From Peronospora farinosa (taxonomy: Eukaryota; Oomycota; Peronosporomycetes; Peronosporales; Peronosporaceae), in NCBI GenBank assembly GCA_947646735.1, contig CANTFK010000899.1, positions 310,001 through 374,000 of the forward strand: 64,000 bases of DNA, in the 5' to 3' direction. This document shows, piece by piece, positions 1 through 11,093 of this stretch. Made by a program: the position numbers and the translations under genes. The number at the start of each line of letters is the position of its first letter. Within the stretch, counting starts at the first letter, position 1. The notes beneath the pieces were generated by a model that was not told the DNA's origin, did not search any database, and worked only from the letters and a program-made list of their open reading frames with translations.

Positions 1-1239
1 AAAAACTTGTGGTTTGAAACTTGTTGTTGTTCTATTTCTAAAAGTGGATGTAATTGTTCCTTCTATCGACGTGTCCAACGTGTTCCGTCTCAGGTGTTAC
101 TGCAGTTAGCTATTGCATGGGACATTGTGAGACAATGTGCCTAAAGTGATCAAAACTTTGTCGATTGGATACTGTTGCGGTAGATTAGTCAATCCTATTG
201 TTGTTGCGTGCCGCATTAGGCAACAAAAGCCTATTAAAGACAATCACACGGTCGTGAAACACATGATTCATTCCTGCCCGTCACACGCCTGGCTCGACTG
301 GTACAGCTGCTTACAAGAAGTAACTTTACAAACAGGTGATAGTAGTAACTTATGATACCCACGGCTTGGCTCAATGTCAACTTGGGCTGATTACCAAGTC
401 GTTAGAAAATCTTTTCGCATCATGTGTGAACGAACAAGCTCCATTTCGATCACGGTCTTGTTCTTCAAGGTTTTCGATTGACGGTGCACTTCTTGCGGCT
501 TGGATTTCGGAGCACTCATTATGAATGATGTAGCACCTGAAAAGCCTGTAAGAAAAGCATCAAGTTGTAGATATAAAAAGCTCCTAAAAGCGTGATAGAA
601 TCAATGGGCCATGCTATGATGTGTTCGTATCAATTTCATGATCGTAGTGATCGAGTTTCCAGCTCAAGAGGTAGCCTGGAAAAGATATGAGCCACGTTAA
701 TACTAACACGCAAATAGCTTCTGTCGTTGCGTAGATTGTCCGGACTTTAAGCCGTGGAGGAATCGGTAGCATTCCCCTACTTTATCAAGCGACAAGCATG
801 TCGGCGTCAAGGAAGCCGTTTGCTGAGTTCGACCATTTGATTGAAATGGTGTCATGACGGCGTAAATTTACCCTCTCTTCTGTGTGTGTTTACTCGATAT
901 CCCATCCCGACCGACAACAAGTTGTCGTCTTCATTGTACTCATTGTATAACAAGCTTGCAGTGCAATAGCTGCTCCATGAATGCATCTTTTCTCAACGAA
1001 TCCTACTTTGCATCTACGTATCGAAAAGCTCAAGTCAACATTGTGAAAATGTCAACCAGCACTTTGACCAACTTGTATACGCCACGTGTAGTTTGTGCCG
1101 GTCATGGCGACACAAGTGAAAAGCGTTTGCACTTTCCGTTCTTTCATTGAAAAGATACAACACGGTTGAGGGTAGAAACAAACATCATCATTCCGGTTTC
1201 GTAAGCACGAAGAAGACAGTCAATTGAAGTAGACCCTTT
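1..1239. other. No recognisable gene
   Basis: Only short open frames without recognisable domains, codon bias or good splice partners occur here. The last 100 bases may hold the promoter of the coiled-coil ORF that follows. I see no repeat or RNA gene. Confidence 0.5.
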
Positions 1240-2031
1240 ATGGTGCAGGTGAGCCCTTGCGCTCGTTTTGCTATGCTGGCTCATCAAGTCGTAAATGTGG
1301 TCTCAAGAGCGTGCTCCTTTACGTCGAAAGAGCACAATCCTCGCAACGATATCAAGAATTCCAGCGGATCCGCTCGAGACAGTACAACAGAGCTCGATCG
1401 GGGAGCATGTGCTGATGAAAATGACGGTGAACATGACGGTGGTCCTGGTAGTGATGACGAAGACGTGCTAACTTCACTTGGGGCGTCATACCGAGCGTGG
1501 CGCGTGTATCATCGAGAGAAAAAAGCACATGACTACACCAAAAGTAGGTTAGTGGAATCCATCAGACGAGAAGCTACGCTTGCAAAGCAAATGGCGCGTT
1601 TTGATGGGTCTGTGGAGCAAATTGAGCGCGCATTCATGAGGCAGGAAGATCTAGAGGCCACGGTGATCATCTTGGTAGAAAAATATGACACTGTAGTGAC
1701 GAGGCAAGCGACAGAGAACGACAATGAGCTCGATCTTGAAAGTCAGTGCCCGTTGCGCATTCATCGTCTCCATGAAGCAGACGCTTTGCATTGGAAAACG
1801 CAGTGCGAACAACTCCTTTCAGAATTGGCATCGATCAATTTGGAGAAAAACCGACTGATTGAAGAGCTTCGGAAGGCAAAGAAGACTGCAGTGTTAATCA
1901 TGAACCGGCAGTACGTTCATCTTGAGACGGGGATGAGCAGTGCGCCGCAATTGCTTCCGCGTGCCGCTCGACGCCAGAAAAATGATATCAAAAAGCGATC
2001 GTACAGCGACATCGCAATCGTTCAAGACTGA
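1240..2031 (+). CDS. Hypothetical coiled-coil protein, 263 residues
   Basis: I do not recognise this protein. It is one uninterrupted frame from an ATG at 1240 to a TGA at 2031. Residues about 45-75 are acidic and low in complexity (Asp, Glu, Gly, Ser). Residues about 85-225 are rich in Glu, Lys, Arg, Gln and Leu and look like a broken coiled coil, and a short basic tail follows. There is no signal peptide and no membrane segment. A GTGAGC right after the first three codons could be a splice donor, so the start is uncertain; the internal Met at residue 12 is an alternative. The length and charged composition make a real gene likely, but no function can be assigned. Confidence 0.5.
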   Translation: MVQVSPCARFAMLAHQVVNVVSRACSFTSKEHNPRNDIKNSSGSARDSTTELDRGACADENDGEHDGGPGSDDEDVLTSLGASYRAWRVYHREKKAHDYTKSRLVESIRREATLAKQMARFDGSVEQIERAFMRQEDLEATVIILVEKYDTVVTRQATENDNELDLESQCPLRIHRLHEADALHWKTQCEQLLSELASINLEKNRLIEELRKAKKTAVLIMNRQYVHLETGMSSAPQLLPRAARRQKNDIKKRSYSDIAIVQD

Positions 2032-2266
2032 GGGATATCCACATTTCCAGTCAACATGTTGAGATGTCGGCTAATTGCTTCCCGTAGTAGCGTCATTGAA
2101 ACTGTAGCAAACATCTCTCGACGGATAATATACACGATACTGAAGCCTGAATGTACTAGCAGTCAATGTACAAGCTTGTTATCTTTGAACATCACGTACA
2201 AGTTGTCAAAGCGCGAGTTGAGTTTCTCGAAACATTCTTCAATTTATCGAAACAATCACCCAAACA

Positions 2267-3299
2267 TCACGACTCTAATGTCTGTAGCAACGCATTAGCT
2301 GTACGTTGTTCGTCTCCACCACAAGATTCATACAGTACGTTTACAAGATCCCGAGCAAAGCCCATAGCTACAAGCTACATCAAGGGGGGAAACAACAAAT
2401 GAGCATGAAGTCAGCACGAGAATCCAGAATTGAGTCAACTCATTAGTTCGTACCCGATCAACGGCGTCTTCCGAGCTGCTACTACATGCTCCAGTGTCCA
2501 CTCGGTTCTCAACATCAACATCAATAGCTTCTTCACTGCACTGCTTTGTTTCAACTGCCATGGAAGATGCAGATGGTGTTGGAACGGGTAGTGAAAGTAG
2601 CTGCAGCGTCGCTACTGGGTGTTCATTAAGTCGATTCAGTAAGTTGGACGAAAACTGCTCCTTCAGTAGTAGCAACGCTTGAAATGAATCCGTAGCCGCC
2701 ATTTCATGTAGCCTCTTTATATTCTTATCATGCACTAAGCTCCGTAGCGGAGCAGTTGACGGATATTGCGCTACCAAATCGGTCGCCGTCTCGTTGTGCA
2801 TCGAGCCACTACTCCCAAATATCGCATCAACTTCTCCATTTACCAGCAATGAAACAGCAACTGAGAGGTTATTGCCACTCTTTTGCAGCGCTTGAGCTGC
2901 TATCTCGGTCGAGAAACCCATCTCCACTAGCTGAGACCGTAGCATCTCAGACGTCTTGGAATTTGTGTCATCCTTGTGCATTTCACTGTAAGAAGTCGAA
3001 TTCTTTCCGACCGACGCTGCATCGAATGCAAAGACAAAGAAATCTGACGGAGCCCATGCATTTAAGTCCACGACGTCCATATCTGCCAGAATCTGGCCTC
3101 GAAACAATACGAAACAGTCTTCGAGGCCTGAAAACGGGTCCGAGGAGTTTGTGACGTTACAGTTGCGATACAATGCTTGTCGTTGCGCTAGGATAAGCTT
3201 CTTTACCTCAGCTCCCTGAATACTATATTCGTCGGCTCCATGGCGCTCTAGAAGCAGCTCACGGCCATCATCAACGCAACGTACTCGTAGCATCCGCAT
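2267..3299 (-). CDS. UBL-UBA-STI1-UBA protein (RAD23/UBAC1-like)
   Basis: Two exons on the minus strand, 3299-2454 and 2374-2267, joined across a 79-base GTACGA...TGTAG intron, give 317 residues. Residues about 1-95 look like a divergent ubiquitin-like domain. The first UBA domain is near residues 118-158, with the LVEMGF loop. Residues about 190-235 resemble an STI1/XPC-binding region, with repeated Leu and 'NEHPVATLQLL'. A second UBA, with LVAMGF, lies almost wholly in exon 2 and ends at the C-terminus. The order UBL-UBA-STI1-UBA matches RAD23; UBAC1 (a KPC subunit) has the same parts in a different order. Such proteins carry polyubiquitinated cargo to the proteasome. Read without splicing, the frame would lose the second UBA, which supports the intron. 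Which subfamily it belongs to is not settled. Confidence 0.75.
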
Positions 3300-3801
3300 C
3301 TTTTGGGTCGGAAGAGACTACTACTGTATCTATTACGATACACTTTCTATAGGAAAAACGACTTATCTGAACTTGTTCTGACTAGAATCGAGTCTACCTT
3401 AGCATTGTGTTTATCCTTGAAGCATCGATGGTTCATACAGTGCTCTGATGTGCTTGGTGATACACGTATATGCGGCTAAAGCTAGCAGTTATAAACATTT
3501 GTTGTATTATCTTTACTTAGAAGCACGGAATGTGGCGTGGCCGAGTTGCCAAGATCGAGGTTAGTCAGAAGCTTGGACAGGTGATCCGAGTTGACGTTGT
3601 TCGTATAGTTTTGGCTCGTAGCGACGTTTGCTTGGGTGTGATTCCAAACTTGATGCGTACACTCGTTGCCCAGCTTTCACCGCTTGAACCCCCTACCATT
3701 TTTCATTGCACAGCTGTGCCATGCGTCGTCGCTGAGTCGCTGAGAGTTGTAGAGGATAGAGTCAAAAAGCTAACTAACTACGGCCAGAGGGATGCTGTCA
3801 A
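3300..3801. other. Intergenic stretch, no confident gene
   Basis: An open plus-strand frame from 3530 to 3964 exists, but it overlaps the minus-strand gene at 3802 and shows no recognisable domain. The upstream region of the UBL-UBA gene lies at its left end. Confidence 0.4.
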
Positions 3802-4396
3802 CTACTCAAAGAGCTGCCGGACTGGAGACGGAGGTGGAAGACATTGCGTTGGGACAGCGCGCTCGATAGATGGCACTGTCAATGCAAAAGTACGTGCTAG
3901 TGTCCTGCCCGGCGTCACGTTAGCCATGCACTTCTGCATAAACTCGTCATACTGCATGTACTGAAGCCGCTCTTGCAAGTGACCGTACTGGATGAGCGAA
4001 TTGGGTGCGAGAAGCACATGATCACACCGACCGCCGCCGAGCTGCGCTAAGTAGGTGATAATGTCGGTCATGACGGACTGGGGTGAGATGTTGCCTTGAG
4101 GCTCAGAAAACCATTGAGGGTGACCATCAGCTTCTGCGTTTGCTGCCTGCACAAACTCTTCGAGCGCTTCGCTATCCCAAGCAAAGAGGATCGCCGGTTT
4201 ATGATCCGTCACGGTGATGCCGGTCAGGTACGCTTCGATCTTTGATGCTAATACTGCGTCAGATAGCGAAAAAGTCTCAAGACCAGAAGAACTTCCGTTT
4301 CCTGTGGAATTAGCACAAGCACGTATATATATGAGATTAGTAGCTCGTCACTTTTCCTTTTGAAGCAGCAGTGCATTGCGTACCGTTGGACTGCAT
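3802..4396 (-). CDS. Unrecognised protein, two-exon model
   Basis: I do not recognise this protein. The main exon, 4301-3802, reads back through a clean TTCCACAG acceptor, and an 82-base intron joins it to 4396-4384, which supplies an ATG. The result is about 170 residues. The sequence is soluble-looking, with helices and a conserved-looking stretch around 'CDHVLLAPNSLIQYGHLQER' in the middle. The tail after residue about 140 is Pro/Ser/Arg-rich and may not be genuine coding sequence. Further open minus-strand segments upstream, to about 5360, could be additional exons of a longer or decayed gene, so the start is provisional. Confidence 0.4.
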
Positions 4397-6682
4397 ACTT
4401 TTCTTTTGCTTCGTTAGTCGTTGCTTGATGAGCGTTAGATCTCAGTGGTAGAGCTATTGGTCTCACGTTTAAAAAGTAAGAATGAGCGCTAGAACGGAAC
4501 GGAGCGACGAATGCCACAGAAGACGTCATCAAGGGGGCGTGACCACCATTGTGAATAACACACAACCGCTAGACGACAATACAAGACATTGACTGACCAC
4601 ATTGGTATAATAACAGCACTAGCCACCGAGTTCTGCCTGAAGGCTACAAAGTCCAGCGATCGCAGCCAGTACAGGTCACTCATTCTAAGCCTATCGAGCG
4701 GTTGTAGGCCACAAGCTCCTAGCTGCAACCCCGGTGGTAGACACGACTCCAGGATATGGTTGGCCACTCTTTCACCCAAACAACAACACCACGAAGCCAA
4801 TTCCAGGTGAAAAATAAAGCATCTTTGCATGCACACTATAGACCCCAGCGTGGTCCTCAAGATCACGTTTTGATGTCGCGGTGTGTGGTCTCATCCACGT
4901 CAAAAAGCCCAAGCTTGTGTTCAATGAATGGTCATCACTGCCTTGCATCATTCCAGTTGGTGATCTGAATTTATAACTAGCCTGTTTGAAGTTGTGCGTA
5001 AGCCTACTTTCTTCTGAAAGACGACCACTAAACGACGCAATGATCCCAGTATCTTGCTGGTCGGTTTCACGAGCGAACTCGACCTTTTGGTTTGCGTGAG
5101 GCACACGGTAACGTAGATCATATGCCTTATACTGTCTTCTATAGGGCTTTCAGGACTTTTCGCTCAAGGATTGACAATCCGACGTCACGAAAAAAGTTTG
5201 GGAAGATCAGGCATGCCAGAGGCGTGGTATGGTAAACTGGCCCCAGTTCAACTGTAGTTGATTTGACGACGACGACAGCACCGAGCAGGGTGTCGTTGGA
5301 GCACCGCATATCTTCTCGATCCACAGGCGAGCCGTTGTCTTCTGAACAACGAACACTCATCGGGTCCTTTTGTACGTAGCTCGACTCGATGAGATGGAAA
5401 ACATAGCTGAGTCGTTCATTGATACGAGCGTCATGCGTTCAGTGCGCTGCTGTCCATTTTTCAACAGCACTGGCCCGAACGACAGGCATATGCCCTTGTC
5501 AAAAGTGGCTTTGGTTGACGTAAAGCCCCCCCCCTTTGTGTACATACTCCTCATGTACTTGGTGACAAGAATCTATAGACCGATCGATCACTTACGGCTC
5601 ATTTATAAAGATGCCTAACGAACAAACGCCCCGCGGTTTTTTCGTGTTCCGTGCAGCTCGAGGCACCGAATTGTTGCTGAACCCTCCCTCGAAGCGCATA
5701 CTGAATCGAATGACGTCTACTCCGGTCTGCCTTATTCCTTTTCCCTCTGTCCGGACCTCGTCAGATCTCCCGCTGACAATTCCTCATGTTGCGTCCCGAT
5801 GCTTTCTAAGTAACAGACATAGTCATCGCTGTTTTATCATCAAGTACAACGCCTAGATGTGCAAATAGATGTTGACGACGGATTGTCGATACCAGGCAGT
5901 ACTTGTTCCTTCCCTATTGTCAATCCAAAACCTTGGATTTCATTTTTTTCTTTGTGTCATATTCACCAGCATTTGTCAATCAAATGCCTGCGCGAAACCA
6001 ATTGCCAATCGGCTGCGATCGAATTTCCTTGGCTCACGACATCATGCTGACAAGATCAAATGATGTGATGTTTGCTGGACGTCCTGGATAAAGCGTCATC
6101 AGGTCATTCTAAAGTGCACGATTTGAAAGCAAGTGGTGTCAATACTGAGGCAAATGTCGTCAGTCCCGCCGCACCTGCATTGACGAAACGGCAAGTGTGG
6201 TTGATCAGAATATTGGTTTCGTGTTGGAAGGAGACGGCGAAATCGGATAGAAGACATAGAGACATATCAAGAAGAGTCGAGAGAGAATCATGCAAAGAGG
6301 GTAGTATCGATGTTGTATTAGAGCATTGTCCCCATAAACAAAATCGAATTTACACGGCGGCTGTCCGTTAAGCATAATTAAGTGGCAGAGTTTGTCGATC
6401 TCAACAGGCTACAAGTACGTGATGTGGATAAAAGGTAGATGAAATATCTACGTGGATGATAACATGCCCACGTGGATAACCATCTTTACGCTAGATAGTA
6501 AACTGTGCATTAATGCCGATTCTACAGTTAGAAGCTTGGCGTTACAACCAAAAGGTACATTGGTTGGTCAACATGGCCCGGGGGATAGGATGTAGAGCAC
6601 ATACGTATAGCCTTTGACGAAGAGCTTTATGGGATACGACAACCTGGACGGAATAAATAGACATGCAGCAAGGATGGGTTCG
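4397..6682. other. Mostly non-coding or decayed sequence
   Basis: Several minus-strand open segments (about 4489-4866, 4772-5104, 5139-5360) have protein-like composition but are broken by stops and frame changes. They may be relics of, or exons upstream of, the gene at 3802. The plus-strand open frames at 5370-6371 look random. No RNA gene or mobile element was recognised. Confidence 0.35.
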
Positions 6683-6760
6683 ATCGCAGACGTGAGGATG
6701 GCCATTAATGTTCTATCGCAGACGTGAGGATGGCCATTAATGTTTGATCGCAGACATGGG
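6683..6760. repeat. 32-bp tandem repeat, about 2.4 copies
   Basis: The 32-base unit, which begins ATCGCAGACG and ends in ATTAATGTT plus two bases, occurs at 6683-6714 and again at 6715-6746 with only terminal differences. A partial third copy follows at 6747-6760. No coding role is evident. It is probably a local replication-slippage minisatellite. Confidence 0.85.
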
Positions 6761-6913
6761 ATCAGTAACACCATGTTTCTTCTTTTAAAAAAGGAATAAG
6801 TGGGACCGGGATCTCTGATGAACTTTCTCGAGACGTCGAGTATGATGATGATGCCGTAGCATCACGTACAGAGTCTTCATATGTCGAAAACATGAAGCAA
6901 ATACTGTGACGCC

Positions 6914-7266
6914 GTGGCACGAGTGGGTGCTTGGGATTTGACTTACGTCTTCAGCTGTTTAGACGCATTTGAGTCGCGAATTGTCGAGAATCTTGGAATA
7001 GATGTTGCACAATCGCTGCTTTTGCTTTTGCTGTCATGGAAACGTAGCGGGCCAGTAGAAGATACAGTAAGATTTTTCGACCTTTTAGCAAGCGACGGCA
7101 AGCGGAGACGTGCGACTTCGTGTTGCTTAAACTGATGTCTCAGGGTCGCGTGTGTTCTGAGATTGCTCGCGACCCATTGGAACGAGCAGTGCACGAGCTG
7201 GTTGCAGTAATACAGAGAGGATTTGTGCTGAAGCTTCTTCGGCTTTGCAAAAAAGACAGTCGGTAA
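6914..7266 (+). pseudogene. Possible decayed or frameshifted ORF
   Basis: From 6914 to about 7110 one frame encodes a helical, Leu-rich segment. From about 7070 to a TAA at 7266 a second frame encodes another helical segment with 'CDFVLLKLMSQGRV' and a basic end. Both look more protein-like than their alternatives and they overlap, which fits one protein broken by a single-base shift near 7070-7115. I found no intron that would join them. I do not recognise the family, and chance cannot be excluded. Confidence 0.25.
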
Positions 7267-7915
7267 GATCTCATTTGTAACGGTCAGTTGGTTGGCAAGG
7301 GGCGACGTGACTGAAGTCCCAGCTGCTAAGACCCTTGATGCTTCTATGATATCTCAAGTCGAAGCGACGCGATATTCTCTGACAAGGCGCATTGTTCTCG
7401 TAGTCAAGTATTACAACAACATTTCGCTCACTTTGAACGAAGAAGAGTATTGAGACTCACTATAAAGTCTCACATGCAAAGCGTCGAGACTTGATTGTCA
7501 GTCACGCTTGGAGATACGTACGAAAACGCTTATGATTCATGGCTGCAGCGGTACTTTCCCCTCAAGATGCAACCGTATTTTTTTTCGCTTGGTTTCACTA
7601 TGTATTTAGTCTACACTCCGTCTCAGTTGCCACACGCGTATGCGGCGTTTCACTTTTCGCTCTTGGTCCACCTTGAAGCCACAACAAAACCCATCTTTAT
7701 GGATAAAAAGAGGGTCGCAGTAATCTTCGAAACTTATACTTCCACAGTTTTTATTCCATATACAAACTCCCTTTACCGATCACTTGTTTGTATAAATATC
7801 CTATCAAACCCATTCAAATTTATTCAATCATATGAAACAGGCTCCAGCACCATCACTCTAACATCCATCCGACCCTTGATCCAGTCTCCTCTCACTCTAA
7901 AATTGGCTCTGTTAA

Positions 7916-7930
7916 GCTCACATTCATTCC
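7916..7930 (+). promoter_or_regulatory. Possible oomycete Inr-like core promoter
   Basis: GCTCACATTCATTCC resembles the oomycete initiator consensus built around TCATTYY. It lies 21 bases before the ATG at 7951, within the usual short distance for this group, and supports 7951 as the true start. Confidence 0.35.
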
Positions 7931-7950
7931 TGCGCCACACCATTCACACC

Positions 7951-9021
7951 ATGACTGAGACTGTCGTACTAAAATTGAGCTACTCAGGCGAGACGCACCG
8001 GTCAACGGTGACGCTTTATTCCAACGACATTAAAGACAATCAAGCACTAAGCTACGAAGTTGTGCTGGTCAAAGTACGCGAGGCTTTCCCAAAGCTCTCG
8101 GACCCATGGACACTCGTCTACCGTGACGATGAGGGCGACATCATTACAGTCACACACGCGCTCGAATTTAACGAAGCGTGTCACGTGCTACTAGACTTGA
8201 CGTCCACTGACCACACGCTACGCACACTGCACTTTTCTGTCCTATCACGCGTCTCATTCCGTGAGAAATTAGTAGCTCCTGTGCTTTTAAAGATCGTTGA
8301 ACTCGCTGCTTTGGCTCGAGAAGCTACTGCCAATTTGTGCAAAAGCGAATTACTTGGCAAAGGTCGTGACTCAATTATTCGTCTTGCTGAAGGTGCAGTG
8401 ATGCACGCGGGTGTGGCAATGAACCACATTCGTAATAGTGACGTACTGGAACGAGGACGGGAGTCATTGGGTTATTCTGCAACGTTGCTTTGGTCCGCTC
8501 GTAGTGGTGTAAGTACACGTTTACGACGAGCGAGCTCAGCTGTTGCAGCTGGTATAGAACGTCGTCGATCCTCTAGTGGATCAAGTCACGACAAGGGCTT
8601 TGACCCGACGGAATTTGTAAAAGGTCCAGTCAATTCATCATTGCCATCATCGGAAGTGGCCGTGACAATTGATTTGCGACAATCTGATCCGCTACTAATG
8701 CCATTGGGTGAAACACCGAACAGTGTAGAAAACAGTGAGGAGGAGTCAGCTGCGGTTATGTCAGTAGAGGCAGTAGAAGAGACGGCGTATGAATCCGACA
8801 CGGACACTTTATGTGACGAAGAGGATGACCGTGGAGAATGGGGCATTCTGAACAACTCTGCGTCGACTGAAGCTATTGCTGAGACTAGTGGTGAATGGAT
8901 TCGTGAGCTTGATATGCTTCGAGGGATTCTTATTCACGTCGATGAAGAAGTCTGCTGTGATTTGTTGAGTCAATACAATGGCAACATTGAGGCAGTTTTG
9001 GTCGAGCTGACGAACGTGTGA
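7951..9021 (+). CDS. PB1-LIR-UBA protein, p62/NBR1-like autophagy receptor candidate
   Basis: The protein has 356 residues. The frame is open upstream to 7495, but that extension starts with no ATG and has biased composition. The ATG at 7951 is followed at once by a PB1 domain (residues about 4-90). That domain has a basic Lys in its first strand and an acidic OPCA loop, 'YRDDEGDIITV', so it could dimerise or polymerise. A helical, basic middle follows. Residues 297-300 read W-G-I-L just after an acidic run (DEEDDRGE), a textbook ATG8-interacting LIR motif. The last 45 residues resemble a UBA/CUE ubiquitin-binding domain. PB1, LIR and C-terminal UBA together define selective-autophagy receptors such as p62 and NBR1. 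The ZZ and NBR1/FW domains are absent. The receptor role is inferred from this architecture. Confidence 0.7.
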   Translation: MTETVVLKLSYSGETHRSTVTLYSNDIKDNQALSYEVVLVKVREAFPKLSDPWTLVYRDDEGDIITVTHALEFNEACHVLLDLTSTDHTLRTLHFSVLSRVSFREKLVAPVLLKIVELAALAREATANLCKSELLGKGRDSIIRLAEGAVMHAGVAMNHIRNSDVLERGRESLGYSATLLWSARSGVSTRLRRASSAVAAGIERRRSSSGSSHDKGFDPTEFVKGPVNSSLPSSEVAVTIDLRQSDPLLMPLGETPNSVENSEEESAAVMSVEAVEETAYESDTDTLCDEEDDRGEWGILNNSASTEAIAETSGEWIRELDMLRGILIHVDEEVCCDLLSQYNGNIEAVLVELTNV

Positions 9022-9939
9022 GAGATGAAATTGTGAGCCAAATGAAAAAAATGTCTTTTACTTTCATCATTGAATACATCACTGGTTCAGTTCAATCACT
9101 AACTTGAACACTAGGTCGATTGCACACCCCATTGCACTCATACTCAGACGCAATTTCTACGATAGCAAGTAATTGATAATCTGTGCTTCCTAACGGCATT
9201 ATTTGCTAGCTGCAGTCTTCATCACACCTTCTCTATCCGATAAGATGGACTCGTCGACGACCGTCAGACTAAATGCTGGTCTCAATAATGGTACGACACC
9301 GATGGTCAAAAATGAAATGTGGGTGCTCCTATCGCATAAGATCAAGTTTGTTGATCACCTCCACCTTCGAAAAGGTTTCCCACCTAGACAACTCTTTCCT
9401 ACCCGTACACTCAAGACGTCGACAGCGGCTGGAGATGCAGATTTTCACTGCAGCACGAAAGAGTTCACGGTCCGAAACCTCCATAAATGTCAATTAGTCC
9501 ACTTTTTCTACTTACTGCGAGAGTTTGTGGTCTGCTGCACTGCCGTTCCTGCATGCCGTATTTTCATCACAATTTGGCTTGCATCGAATCTCCACTAGAT
9601 ACGCGACTGATGTCTTACTGCGAGACATACTCGTCTTCCTGTTGAGACCGGGACGACGGCATGTCAAGAATCAAGATTTTCTCCTTGTAAGAGATTCTAT
9701 CAACAACGACACCTGCCGTCCATAGTAGCGGACGGATGAGATAGAGAAACGGCGCGATTCGAGACAAACGATGTTCTTTTGCGACATATGATACGATTCC
9801 GAACGTTACTGAGGGATGGACTTCAACCGCTTCACAAAAACCAATGGAGTGTTATTTGAGGGTCGGTAGATCAATGCAAAGTATTGACATACATTTTCAT
9901 CACTGTTTACGTACGTGATGGCAGTGCAAACCTTTGAGT
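9022..9939. other. Intergenic, no gene recognised
   Basis: This stretch lies between the PB1-UBA gene and the 3' end of the VTI1 gene. Open frames near 9203-9725 lack recognisable domains and are interrupted on the other strand. It probably contains the 3' untranslated regions of both neighbours. Confidence 0.45.
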
Positions 9940-11093
9940 TTAGAACCAGCGAGTGGCACGGATGAAGTCGACATACAGTACGTAGCAGATAGCGGCAATA
10001 AGCACGAAGATGGTCGTGTACAAAACAATAGTGTTGGTGATGATCCGACGCGTCATGCGCTGCAGAATTCGCCGTGCTTCAGTTGTCATTGCCCCCGTCT
10101 CGCGGACCTGGCCAGGAATGGATTTGCAAGAGATTTGTTAGCATGAAATATGATGTTGTGAAGCTTGGGAGGGATGTCGACTCGACCGTACTTTTTCGTG
10201 GGTTCCTAGGAGACTTTCACGCTGCTGTGCCAGTGTGTTCAGTACAGTTATCCCAACCTCTTCCGTCTCGGCAACGATCCGATGTGTGTCTTCTAATTTC
10301 TTGGAAGACCTATCAGTACAACAACCATCACGTCTCATTTAGCTCTTGGCAACAAATCAAAAGCGTTTCCATCAAGCGACAAAATTTTTCTCACTTGGTT
10401 AGTCGATCATTGTTTTTGATCAGACGTTCGTACTGCGACTTCTAATCATAGTACAACATCAACAGTAAACGTTACGATACCACCAAAAAAAGTCACAAGT
10501 CGCCAATGAATCACTAGTTTTCTCACCTGGTTAGCTGCAGATGACGTGGTATTCTCCTCCCGTGCCATTAGTTGTGCTCGTTCCAAGTCACGAATAAGAC
10601 CTTGTAACTCATCTCGATACAAATTGATCTACAGCATAGAAAAATGACCTTAAACAATAGTTTTTCTCCATCGTAAATCAAGTATTGTATACAACATGCA
10701 CCTTTGTTTGCATGCTTTTCTTCAAATGGGGCGCTCGCCCTCGCATTTCCACCGTCATGAGTTTCATCTGATTTTCTCATAAAAGACCCAGAATTTCAAA
10801 AATTCAGTACCATGACGAATTCCATAGACTTATATTTAGTCACTTACACAGCGCTGAGCTTCTACCACATTAGCTTGAGCAATCTGTGAAGCGTTGGAGA
10901 CTGCATGAACTACACGACAGAAAAACGAATTGTTTTTAGTCATAACAAGAACAACGAGAACGAGATTTACAATGCACATACCTCCATTACGTAAAATATC
11001 ACTGATACAATTATTAATTGCCATCTTATTCTCCACAAAATCCGCCTCGTGCGATAGAAAGTCGGTCGGGAAGTCGTCGACATTTGGTGGCAT
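9940..11093 (-). CDS. VTI1: Qb-SNARE of the VTI1 family
   Basis: I assembled six minus-strand exons: 11093-10982, 10909-10848, 10767-10702, 10628-10527, 10299-10192 and 10107-9940. They keep one frame and give 205 residues, close to the usual 210-230. The N-terminal part is a helical bundle. Residues about 114-172 form the SNARE motif, which begins 'KLEDTHRI' and carries the central-layer Gln in 'NTLAQQRE' (about residue 140). One membrane anchor (about 173-195) and a short lumenal tail follow. VTI1 proteins act as Qb-SNAREs in fusion at the Golgi, endosomes and vacuole. The fifth acceptor is ambiguous: AAG at 10301-10300 keeps frame with the strong CAG/GTGAGA donor, while a stronger-looking TAG a few bases upstream does not. 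Confidence 0.85.

Noticed and set aside
7495..7950. N-terminal extension of the PB1 protein
   Set aside because: The frame is open but lacks an ATG in a sensible place. It is pyrimidine-rich with an initiator-like motif at 7916, and the PB1 domain starts right after the ATG at 7951.
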